From assembly GCA_946699065.1 (NCBI GenBank), contig CAMPDV010001300.1, positions 1 through 64,000 on the forward strand: a stretch of 64,000 nt of DNA, read 5' to 3'. This DNA is from Loxodes magnus (Eukaryota > Ciliophora > Karyorelictea > Loxodida > Loxodidae). Within the stretch, counting starts at the first letter, position 1, and each line of letters begins with the position of its first letter. Made by a program: the position numbers and the translations under genes. Of the stretch, positions 46,381 through 58,700 are shown in pieces. A model generated the notes under the pieces. The model searched no databases. It was not told where the DNA came from and saw only the letters and a program-made list of their open reading frames with translations.

Positions 46381-49300
46381 AGTGAGTTAACAATGTATGA
46401 AAAATAGTAGTGTAATTTTTAAAGTAAAAAAAAGCGTAGTTTTATAAGTGTTTTGAAGTGAGAATACGAAATATTAATACCAGAGTGAGTTAACAATGTA
46501 TGAAAAATAGTAGTGTAATTTTTAAAGTAAAAAAAAGCGTAGTTTTATAAGTGTTTTGAAGTGAGAATACGAAATATTAATACCAGAGTGAGTTAACAAT
46601 GTATGAAAAATAGTAGTGTAATTTTTAAAGTAAAAAAAAGCGTAGTTTTATAAGTGTTTTGAAGTGAGAATACGAAATTTTAATACCAGAGTGAGTTAAC
46701 AATGTATGAAAAATAGTAGTGTAATTTTTAAAGTAAAAAAAAGCGTAGTTTTATAAGTGTTTTGAAGTGAGAATACGAAATATTAATACCAGAGTGAGTT
46801 AACAATGTATGAAAAATAGTAGTGTAATTTTTAAAGTAAAAAAAAGCATAGTTTTATAAGTGTTTTGAAGTGAGAATACGAAATATTAATACCAGAGTGA
46901 GTTAACAATGTATGAAAAATAGTAGTGTAATTTTTAAAGTAAAAAAAAGCATAGTTTTATAAGTGTTTTGAAGTGAGAATACGAAATTTTAATACCAGAG
47001 TGAGTTAACAATGTATGAAAAATAGTAGTGTAATTTTTTAAAGTAAAAAAAAGCGTAGTTTTATAAGTGTTTTGAAGTGAGAATACGAAATTTTAATACC
47101 AGAGTGAGTTAACAATGTATGAAAAAATAGTAGTGTAATTTTTAAAGTAAAAAAAAGCGTAGTTTTATAAGTGTTTTGAAGTGAGAATACGAAATTTTAA
47201 TACCAGAGTGAGTTAACAATGTATGAAAAATAGTAGTGTAATTTTTAAAGTAAAAAAAAGCGTAGTTTTATAAGTGTTTTGAAGTGAGAATACGAAATTT
47301 TAATACCAGAGTGAGTTAACAATGTATGAAAAATAGTAGTGTAATTTTTAAAGTAAAAAAAAGCATAGTTTTATAAGTGTTTTGAAGTGAGAATACGAAA
47401 TTTTAATACCAGAGTGAGTTAACAATGTATGAAAAATAGTAGTGTAATTTTTAAAGTAAAAAAAAGCGTAGTTTTATAAGTGTTTTGAAGTGAGAATACG
47501 AAATTTTAATACCAGAGTGAGTTAACAATGTATGAAAAATAGTAGTGTAATTTTTAAAGTAAAAAAAAGCGTAGTTTTATAAGTGTTTTGAAGTGAGAAT
47601 ACGAAATTTTAATACCAGAGTGAGTTAACAATGTATGAAAAATAGTAGTGTAATTTTTAAAGTAAAAAAAAGCGTAGTTTTATAAGTGTTTTGAAGTGAG
47701 AATACGAAATTTTAATACCAGAGTGAGTTAACAATGTATGAAAAATAGTAGTGTAATTTTTAAAGTAAAAAAAAGCATAGTTTTATAAGTGTTTTGAAGT
47801 GAGAATACGAAATTTTAATACCAGAGTGAGTTAACAATGTATGAAAAATAGTAGTGTAATTTTTAAAGTAAAAAAAAGCGTAGTTTTATAAGTGTTTTGA
47901 AGTGAGAATACGAAATTTTAATACCAGAGTGAGTTAACAATGTATGAAAAATAGTAGTGTAATTTTTAAAGTAAAAAAAAGCGTAGTTTTATAAGTGTTT
48001 TGAAGTGAGAATACGAAATATTAATACCAGAGTGAGTTAACAATGTATGAAAAATAGTAGTGTAATTTTTAAAGTAAAAAAAAGCGTAGTTTTATAAGTG
48101 TTTTGAAGTGAGAATACGAAATATTAATACCAGAGTGAGTTAACAATGTATGAAAAATAGTAGTGTAATTTTTAAAGTAAAAAAAAGCGTAGTTTTATAA
48201 GTGTTTTGAAGTGAGAATACGAAATTTTAATACCAGAGTGAGTTAACAATGTATGAAAAATAGTAGTGTAATTTTTAAAGTAAAAAAAAGCATAGTTTTA
48301 TAAGTGTTTTGAAGTGAGAATACGAAATTTTAATACCAGAGTGAGTTAACAATGTATGAAAAATAGTAGTGTAATTTTTAAAGTAAAAAAAAGCGTAGTT
48401 TTATAAGTGTTTTGAAGTGAGAATACGAAATATTAATACCAGAGTGAGTTAACAATGTATGAAAAATAGTAGTGTAATTTTTAAAGTAAAAAAAAGCGTA
48501 GTTTTATAAGTGTTTTGAAGTGAGAATACGAAATATTAATACCAGAGTGAGTTAACAATGTATGAAAAATAGTAGTGTAATTTTTAAAGTAAAAAAAAGC
48601 GTAGTTTTATAAGTGTTTTGAAGTGAGAATACGAAATATTAATACCAGAGTGAGTTAACAATGTATGAAAAATAGTAGTGTAATTTTTAAAGTAAAAAAA
48701 AGCGTAGTTTTATAAGTGTTTTGAAGTGAGAATACGAAATTTTAATACCAGAGTGAGTTAACAATGTATGAAAAATAGTAGTGTAATTTTTAAAGTAAAA
48801 AAAAGCGTAGTTTTATAAGTGTTTTGAAGTGAGAATACGAAATTTTAATACCAGAGTGAGTTAACAATGTATGAAAAATAGTAGTGTAATTTTTAAAGTA
48901 AAAAAAAGCGTAGTTTTATAAGTGTTTTGAAGTGAGAATACGAAATATTAATACCAGAGTGAGTTAACAATGTATGAAAAATAGTAGTGTAATTTTTAAA
49001 GTAAAAAAAAGCATAGTTTTATAAGTGTTTTGAAGTGAGAATACGAAATTTTAATACCAGAGTGAGTTAACAATGTATGAAAAATAGTAGTGTAATTTTT
49101 AAAGTAAAAAAAAGCGTAGTTTTATAAGTGTTTTGAAGTGAGAATACGAAATTTTAATACCAGAGTGAGTTAACAATGTATGAAAAATAGTAGTGTAATT
49201 TTTAAAGTAAAAAAAAGCGTAGTTTTATAAGTGTTTTGAAGTGAGAATACGAAATTTTAATACCAGAGTGAGTTAACAATGTATGAAAAATAGTAGTGTA

Positions 49301-51446
49301 ATTTTTAAAGTAAAAAAAAGCGTAGTTTTATAAGTGTTTTGAAGTGAGAATACGAAATTTTAATACCAGAGTGAGTTAACAATGTATGAAAAATAGTAGT
49401 GTAATTTTTAAAGTAAAAAAAAGCGTAGTTTTATAAGTGTTTTGAAGTGAGAATACGAAATTTTAATACCAGAGTGAGTTAACAATGTATGAAAAATAGT
49501 AGTGTAATTTTTAAAGTAAAAAAAAGCATAGTTTATAAGTGTTTTGAAGTGAGAATACGAAATTTTAATACCAGAGTGAGTTAACAATGTATGAAAAATA
49601 GTAGTGTAATTTTTAAAGTAAAAAAAAGCATAGTTTTATAAGTGTTTTGAAGTGAGAATACGAAATTTTAATACCAGAGTGAGTTAACAATGTATGAAAA
49701 ATAGTAGTGTAATTTTTAAAGTAAAAAAAAGCGTAGTTTTATAAGTGTTTTTGAAGTGAGAATACGAAATTTTAATACCAGAGTGAGTTAACAATGTATG
49801 AAAAATAGTAGTGTAATTTTTAAAGTAAAAAAAAGCGTAGTTTTATAAGTGTTTTGAAGTGAGAATACGAAATTTTAATACCAGAGTGAGTTAACAATGT
49901 ATGAAAAATAGTAGTGTAATTTTTAAAGTAAAAAAAAGCATAGTTTTATAAGTGTTTTGAAGTGAGAATACGAAATTTTAATACCAGAGTGAGTTAACAA
50001 TGTATGAAAAATAGTAGTGTAATTTTTAAAGTAAAAAAAAGCGTAGTTTTATAAGTGTTTTGAAGTGAGAATACGAAATATTAATACCAGAGTGAGTTAA
50101 CAATGTATGAAAAATAGTAGTGTAATTTTTAAAGTAAAAAAAAGCATAGTTTTATAAGTGTTTTGAAGTGAGAATACGAAATATTAATACCAGAGTGAGT
50201 TAACAATGTATGAAAAATAGTAGTGTAATTTTTAAAGTAAAAAAAAGCATAGTTTTATAAGTGTTTTGAAGTGAGAATACGAAATATTAATACCAGAGTG
50301 AGTTAACAATGTATGAAAAATAGTAGTGTAATTTTTAAAGTAAAAAAAAGCGTAGTTTTATAAGTGTTTTGAAGTGAGAATACGAAATTTTAATACCAGA
50401 GTGAGTTAACAATGTATGAAAAATAGTAGTGTAATTTTTAAAGTAAAAAAAAGCGTAGTTTTATAAGTGTTTTGAAGTGAGAATACGAAATTTTAATACC
50501 AGAGTGAGTTAACAATGTATGAAAAATAGTAGTGTAATTTTTAAAGTAAAAAAAAGCGTAGTTTTATAAGTGTTTTGAAGTGAGAATACGAAATTTTAAT
50601 ACCAGAGTGAGTTAACAATGTATGAAAAATAGTAGTGTAATTTTTTAAAGTAAAAAAAAGCATAGTTTTATAAGTGTTTTGAAGTGAGAATACGAAATTT
50701 TAATACCAGAGTGAGTTAACAATGTATGAAAAATAGTAGTGTAATTTTTAAAGTAAAAAAAAGCGTAGTTTTATAAGTGTTTTGAAGTGAGAATACGAAA
50801 TTTAATACCAGAGTGAGTTAACAATGTATGAAAAATAGTAGTGTAATTTTTAAAGTAAAAAAAAGCATAGTTTTATAAGTGTTTTGAAGTGAGAATACGA
50901 AATTTTAATACCAGAGTGAGTTAACAATGTATGAAAAATAGTAGTGTAATTTTTAAAGTAAAAAAAAGCGTAGTTTTATAAGTGTTTTGAAGTGAGAATA
51001 CGAAATATTAATACCAGAGTGAGTTAACAATGTATGAAAAATAGTAGTGTAATTTTTAAAGTAAAAAAAAGCGTAGTTTTATAAGTGTTTTGAAGTGAGA
51101 ATACGAAATTTTAATACCAGAGTGAGTTAACAATGTATGAAAAATAGTAGTGTAATTTTTAAAGTAAAAAAAAGCGTAGTTTTATAAGTGTTTTGAAGTG
51201 AGAATACGAAATATTAATACCAGAGTGAGTTAACAATGTATGAAAAATAGTAGTGTAATTTTTAAAGTAAAAAAAAGCGTAGTTTTATAAGTGTTTTGAA
51301 GTGAGAATACGAAATTTTAATACCAGAGTGAGTTAACAATGTATGAAAAATAGTAGTGTAATTTTTAAAGTAAAAAAAAGCGTAGTTTTATAAGTGTTTT
51401 GAAGTGAGAATACGAAATTTTAATACCAGAGTGAGTTAACAATGTA

Positions 51447-51535
51447 TGAAAAATAAGTGTAATAAAGTAGCGTAGTTTTATAAGTGTTTTGAAGTGAGAA
51501 TACGAAAAATAAGAGTGAGTTAACGCATAGTTTTA
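51447..51535 (+). repeat. Scrambled and shortened satellite units
   Basis: Two units are cut down: GAAAAATAAGTGTAATAAAG leads straight to GCGTAG, and the next reads ACGAAAAATAAGAGTGAG and then AACGCATAG. Confidence 0.75.
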
Positions 51536-52342
51536 TAAGTGTTTTGAAGTGAGAATACGAAATTTTAATACCAGAGTGAGTTAACAATGTATGAAAAATA
51601 GTAGTGTAATTTTTAAAGTAAAAAAAAGCGTAGTTTTATAAGTGTTTTGAAGTGAGAATACGAAATATTAATACCAGAGTGAGTTAACAATGTATGAAAA
51701 ATAGTAGTGTAATTTTTAAAGTAAAAAAAAGCATAGTTTTATAAGTGTTTTGAAGTGAGAATACGAAATTTTAATACCAGAGTGAGTTAACAATGTATGA
51801 AAAATAGTAGTGTAATTTTTAAAGTAAAAAAAAAGCGTAGTTTTATAAGTGTTTTGAAGTGAGAATACGAAATTTTAATACCAGAGTGAGTTAACAATGT
51901 ATGAAAAATAGTAGTGTAATTTTTAAAGTAAAAAAAAAGCATAGTTTTATAAGTGTTTTGAAGTGAGAATACGAAATTTTAATACCAGAGTGAGTTAACA
52001 ATGTATGAAAAATAGTAGTGTAATTTTTAAAGTAAAAAAAAGCATAGTTTTATAAGTGTTTTGAAGTGAGAATACGAAATATTAATACCAGAGTGAGTTA
52101 ACAATGTATGAAAAATAGTAGTGTAATTTTTAAAGTAAAAAAAAGCGTAGTTTTATAAGTGTTTTGAAGTGAGAATACGAAATTTTAATACCAGAGTGAG
52201 TTAACAATGTATGAAAAATAGTAGTGTAATTTTTAAAGTAAAAAAAAGCATAGTTTTATAAGTGTTTTGAAGTGAGAATACGAAATTTTAATACCAGAGT
52301 GAGTTAAAAATGTATGAAAAATAGTAGTGTAATTTTTAAAGT

Positions 52343-55300
52343 AAAAAAAAGCATAGTTTTTAAGTGTTTTGAAGTGAGAATACGAAATTTTAATACCAGA
52401 GTGAGTCAACAAAGTATGAAAAAAAATAGTGCAATTTTTAAGTGAAAAAAGCATAGTTTTTGAAGTGTTTTGAAGTGAGAATACGAAATATTAATACCAG
52501 AGTGAGTTAACAATGTATGAAAAATAGTAGTGTAATTTTTAAAGTAAAAAAAAGCATAGTTTTATAAGTGTTTTGAAGTGAGAATACGAAATTTTAATAC
52601 CAGAGTGAGTTAACAATGTATGAAAAATAGTAGTGTAATTTTTAAAGTACAAAAAAAGCATAGTTTTATAAGTGTTTTGAAGTGAGAATACGAAATATTA
52701 ATACCAGAGTGAGTTAACAATGTATGAAAAATAGTAGTGTAATTTTTAAAGTAAAAAAAAGCATAGTTTTATAAGTGTTTTGAAGTGAGAATACGAAATT
52801 TTAATACCAGAGTGAGTTAACAATGTATGAAAAATAGTAGTGTAATTTTTAAAGTAAAAAAAAGCGTAGTTTTTATAAGTGTTTGAAGTGAGAATACGAA
52901 ATATTAATACCAGAGTGAGTTAACAATGTATGAAAAATAGTAGTGTAATTTTTAAAGTAAAAAAAAGCGTAGTTTTATAAGTGTTTTGAAGTGAGAATAC
53001 GAAATATTAATACCAGAGTGAGTTAACAATGTATGAAAAATAGTAGTGTAATTTTTAAAGTAAAAAAAAGCATAGTTTTATAAGTGTTTTGAAGTGAGAA
53101 TACGAAATTTTAATACCAGAGTGAGTTAACAATGTATGAAAAATAGTAGTGTAATTTTTAAAGTAAAAAAAAGCGTAGTTTTATAAGTGTTTTGAAGTGA
53201 GAATACGAAATATTAATACCAGAGTGAGTTAACAATGTATGAAAAATAGTAGTGTAATTTTTAAAGTAAAAAAAAGCGTAGTTTTATAAGTGTTTTGAAG
53301 TGAGAATACGAAATATTAATACCAGAGTGAGTTAACAATGTATGAAAAATAGTAGTGTAATTTTTAAAGTAAAAAAAAGCATAGTTTTATAAGTGTTTTG
53401 AAGTGAGAATACGAAATATTAATACCAGAGTGAGTTAACAATGTATGAAAAATAGTAGTGTAATTTTTAAAGTAAAAAAAAGCGTAGTTTTATAAGTGTT
53501 TTGAAGTGAGAATACGAAATATTAATACCAGAGTGAGTTAACAATGTATGAAAAATAGTAGTGTAATTTTTAAAGTAAAAAAAAGCATAGTTTTATAAGT
53601 GTTTTGAAGTGAGAATACGAATTTTAATATCAGAGTGGTTTAACAAAGTATGAAAAAAAGTAGTGCAATTTTTTAAGTGAAAAAAGCATAGTTTTTGAAG
53701 TGTTTTGAAGTGAGAATACGAAATTTTAATATCAGAGGTAGTCAACAAAGTATGAAAAAAAATAGTGCAATTTTTTTAAGTGAAAAAAGCATAGTTTTTG
53801 AAGTGTTTTGAAGTGAGAATACGAAATTTTAATATCAGAGGTAGTCAACAAAGTATGAAAAAAAGTAGTGCAATTTTTTTAAGTGAAAAAAGCATAGTTT
53901 TTGAAGTGTTTTGAAGTGAGAATACGAAATTTTAATATCAGAGTGGTTTAACAAATTATGAAAAAAAGTAGTGCAATTTATAAAGGGAAAAAAGCATAGT
54001 TTTTGAAGTGTTTTGAAGTGAGAATACGAAATTTTAATATCAGAGGTAGTCAACAAAGTATGAAAAAAAGTAGTGCAATTTTTTAAGTGAAAAAAGCATA
54101 GTTTTTGAAGTGTTTTGAAGTGAGAATACGAAATTTGAATATCAGAGGTAGTCAACAAAGTATGAAAAAAAGTAGTGCAATTTTTTAAGTGAAAAAAGTA
54201 TAGTTTTTGAAGTGTTTTGAAGTGAGAATACGAAATTTTAATATCAGAGGTAGTCAACAAAGTATGAAAAATAGTAGTGTAATTTTTAAAGTAAAAAAAA
54301 GCATAGTTTTATAAGTGTTTTGAAGTGAGAATACGAAATTTTAATACCAGAGTGAGTTAACAATGTATGAAAAATAGTAGTGTAATTTTTAAAGTAAAAA
54401 AAAAGCGTAGTTTTATAAGTGTTTTGAAGTGAGAATACGAAATTTTAATACCAGAGTGAGTTAACAATTTATGAAAAATAGTAGTGTAATTTTTAAAGTA
54501 AAAAAAAGCATAGTTTTATAAGTGTTTTGAAGTGAGAATACGAAATTTTAATACCAGAGTGAGTTAACAATGTATGAAAAATAGTAGTGTAATTTTTAAA
54601 GTAAAAAAAAGCGTAGTTTTATAAGTGTTTTGAAGTGAGAATACGAAATATTAATACCAGAGTGAGTTAACAATGTATGAAAAATAGTAGTGTAATTTTT
54701 AAAGTAAAAAAAAGCATAGTTTTATAAGTGTTTTGAAGTGAGAATACGAAATATTAATACCAGAGTGAGTTAACAATGTATGAAAAATAGTAGTGTAATT
54801 TTTAAAGTAAAAAAAAGCGTAGTTTTATAAGTGTTTTGAAGTGAGAATACGAAATTTTTAATACCAGAGTGAGTTAACAATGTATGAAAAATAGTAGTGT
54901 AATTTTTAAAGTAAAAAAAGCGTAGTTTTATAAGTGTTTTGAAGTGAGAATACGAAATATTAATACCAGAGTGAGTTAACAATGTATGAAAAATAGTAGT
55001 GTAATTTTTAAAGTAAAAAAAAGCATAGTTTTATAAGTGTTTTGAAGTGAGAATACGAAATTTTAATACCAGAGTGAGTTAACAATGTATGAAAAATAGT
55101 AGTGTAATTTTTAAAGTAAAAAAAAGCGTAGTTTTATAAGTGTTTTGAAGTGAGAATACGAAATATTAATACCAGAGTGAGTTAACAATGTATGAAAAAT
55201 AGTAGTGTAATTTTTAAAGTAAAAAAAAGCGTAGTTTTATAAGTGTTTTGAAGTGAGAATACGAAATATTAATACCAGAGTGAGTTAACAATGTATGAAA

Positions 55301-55725
55301 AATAGTAGTGTAATTTTTAAAGTAAAAAAAAGCATAGTTTTATAAGTGTTTTGAAGTGAGAATACGAAATTTTAATACCAGAGTGAGTTAACAATGTATG
55401 AAAAATAGTAGTGTAATTTTTAAAGTAAAAAAAAGCGTAGTTTTATAAGTGTTTTGAAGTGAGAATACGAAATATTAATACCAGAGTGAGTTAACAATGT
55501 ATGAAAAATAGTAGTGTAATTTTTAAAGTAAAAAAAAGCGTAGTTTTATAAGTGTTTTGAAGTGAGAATACGAAATTTTAATACCAGAGTGAGTTAACAA
55601 TGTATGAAAAATAGTAGTGTAATTTTTAAAGTAAAAAAAAGCGTAGTTTTATAAGTGTTTTGAAGTGAGAATACGAAATTTTAATACCAGAGTGAGTTAA
55701 CAATGTATGAAAAATAGTAGTGTAA
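52343..55725 (+). repeat. Higher-order satellite segment, copy 2
   Basis: Second copy of the segment at 41670..45050, with the same variant order over about 30 units and the same ACAATTTATG unit (at about 54466). It differs in single-base indels, for example in A- and T-runs and a lost T near 52880. Confidence 0.8.
53620..54270 (+). repeat. Largest diverged satellite block, copy 2
   Basis: Same diverged units in the same order as 42950..43600, including the unit with AATTATGAAAAAAAG and the one with AAATTTGAATATCAG. Extra T residues in two units break the minus-strand frame. Confidence 0.85.
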
Positions 55726-58700
55726 TTTTTAAAGTAAAAAAAAGCATAGTTTTATAAGTGTTTTGAAGTGAGAATACGAAATTTTAATACCAGAGTGAGT
55801 TAACAATGTATGAAAAATAGTAGTGTAATTTTTAAAGTAAAAAAAAGCGTAGTTTTATAAGTGTTTTGAAGTGAGAATACGAAATTTTAATACCAGAGTG
55901 AGTTAACAATGTATGAAAAATAGTAGTGTAATTTTTAAAGTAAAAAAAAAGCGTAGTTTTATAAGTGTTTTGAAGTGAGAATACGAAATTTTAATACCAG
56001 AGTGAGTTAACAATGTATGAAAAATAGTAGTGTAATTTTTAAAGTAAAAAAAAGCGTAGTTTTATAAGTGTTTTGAAGTGAGAATACGAAATTTTAATAC
56101 CAGAGTGAGTTAACAATGTATGAAAAATAGTAGTGTAATTTTTAAAGTAAAAAAAAGCGTAGTTTTATAAGTGTTTTGAAGTGAGAATACGAAATATTAA
56201 TACCAGAGTGAGTTAACAATGTATGAAAAATAGTAGTGTAATTTTTAAAGTAAAAAAAAAGCGTAGTTTTATAAGTGTTTTGAAGTGAGAATACGAAATT
56301 TTAATACCAGAGTGAGTTAACAATGTATGAAAAATAGTAGTGTAATTTTTAAAGTAAAAAAAAGCGTAGTTTTATAAGTGTTTTGAAGTGAGAATACGAA
56401 ATATTAATACCAGAGTGAGTTAACAATGTATGAAAAATAGTAGTGTAATTTTTAAAGTAAAAAAAGCATAGTTTTATAAGTGTTTTGAAGTGAGAATACG
56501 AAATTTTAATACCAGAGTGAGTTAACAATGTATGAAAAATAGTAGTGTAATTTTTAAAGTAAAAAAAAGCGTAGTTTTATAAGTGTTTTGAAGTGAGAAT
56601 ACGAAATTTTAATACCAGAGTGAGTTAACAATGTATGAAAAATAGTAGTGTAATTTTTAAAGTAAAAAAAAGCGTAGTTTTATAAGTGTTTTGAAGTGAG
56701 AATACGAAATTTTAATACCAGAGTGAGTTAACAATGTATGAAAAATAGTAGTGTAATTTTTAAAGTAAAAAAAAGCGTAGTTTTATAAGTGTTTTGAAGT
56801 GAGAATACGAAATTTTAATACCAGAGTGAGTTAACAATGTATGAAAAATAGTAGTGTAATTTTTAAAGTAAAAAAAAGCGTAGTTTTATAAGTGTTTTGA
56901 AGTGAGAATACGAAATATTAATACCAGAGTGAGTTAACAATGTATGAAAAATAGTAGTGTAATTTTTAAAGTAAAAAAAAGCGTAGTTTTATAAGTGTTT
57001 TGAAGTGAGAATACGAAATTTTAATACCAGAGTGAGTTAACAATGTATGAAAAATAGTAGTGTAATTTTTAAAGTAAAAAAAAGCATAGTTTTATAAGTG
57101 TTTTGAAGTGAGAATACGAAATTTTAATACCAGAGTGAGTTAACAATGTATGAAAAATAGTAGTGTAATTTTTAAAGTAAAAAAAAGCGTAGTTTTATAA
57201 GTGTTTTGAAGTGAGAATACGAAATTTTAATACCAGAGTGAGTTAACAATGTATGAAAAATAGTAGTGTAATTTTTAAAGTAAAAAAAAGCGTAGTTTTA
57301 TAAGTGTTTTGAAGTGAGAATACGAAATTTTAATACCAGAGTGAGTTAACAATGTATGAAAAATAGTAGTGTAATTTTTAAAGTAAAAAAAGCGTAGTTT
57401 TATAAGTGTTTTGAAGTGAGAATACGAAATTTTAATACCAGAGTGAGTTAACAATGTATGAAAAATAGTAGTGTAATTTTTAAAGTAAAAAAAAAGCATA
57501 GTTTTATAAGTGTTTTGAAGTGAGAATACGAAATTTTAATACCAGAGTGAGTTAACAATGTATGAAAAATAGTAGTGTAATTTTTAAAGTAAAAAAAAGC
57601 GTAGTTTTATAAGTGTTTTGAAGTGAGAATACGAAATATTAATACCAGAGTGAGTTAACAATGTATGAAAAATAGTAGTGTAATTTTTAAAGTAAAAAAA
57701 AGCGTAGTTTTATAAGTGTTTTGAAGTGAGAATACGAAATATTAATACCAGAGTGAGTTAACAATGTATGAAAAATAGTAGTGTAATTTTTAAAGTAAAA
57801 AAAAGCATAGTTTTATAAGTGTTTTGAAGTGAGAATACGAAATTTTAATACCAGAGTGAGTTAACAATGTATGAAAAATAGTAGTGTAATTTTTAAAGTA
57901 AAAAAAAGCATAGTTTTATAAGTGTTTTGAAGTGAGAATACGAAATTTTAATACCAGAGTGAGTTAACAATGTATGAAAAATAGTAGTGTAATTTTTAAA
58001 GTAAAAAAAAGCGTAGTTTTATAAGTGTTTTGAAGTGAGAATACGAAATTTTAATACCAGAGTGAGTTAACAATGTATGAAAAATAGTAGTGTAATTTTT
58101 AAAGTAAAAAAAAGCGTAGTTTTATAAGTGTTTTGAAGTGAGAATACGAAATTTTAATACCAGAGTGAGTTAACAATGTATGAAAAATAGTAGTGTAATT
58201 TTTAAAGTAAAAAAAAGCATAGTTTTATAAGTGTTTTGAAGTGAGAATACGAAATTTTAATACCAGAGTGAGTTAACAATGTATGAAAAATAGTAGTGTA
58301 ATTTTTAAAGTAAAAAAAAGCATAGTTTTATAAGTGTTTTGAAGTGAGAATACGAAATTTTAATACCAGAGTGAGTTAACAATGTATGAAAAATAGTAGT
58401 GTAATTTTTAAAGTAAAAAAAAGCGTAGTTTTATAAGTGTTTTGAAGTGAGAATACGAAATTTTAATACCAGAGTGAGTTAACAATGTATGAAAAATAGT
58501 AGTGTAATTTTTAAAGTAAAAAAAAGCGTAGTTTTATAAGTGTTTTGAAGTGAGAATACGAAATTTTAATACCAGAGTGAGTTAACAATGTATGAAAAAT
58601 AGTAGTGTAATTTTTTAAAGTAAAAAAAAGCATAGTTTTATAAGTGTTTTGAAGTGAGAATACGAAATTTTAATACCAGAGTGAGTTAACAATGTATGAA

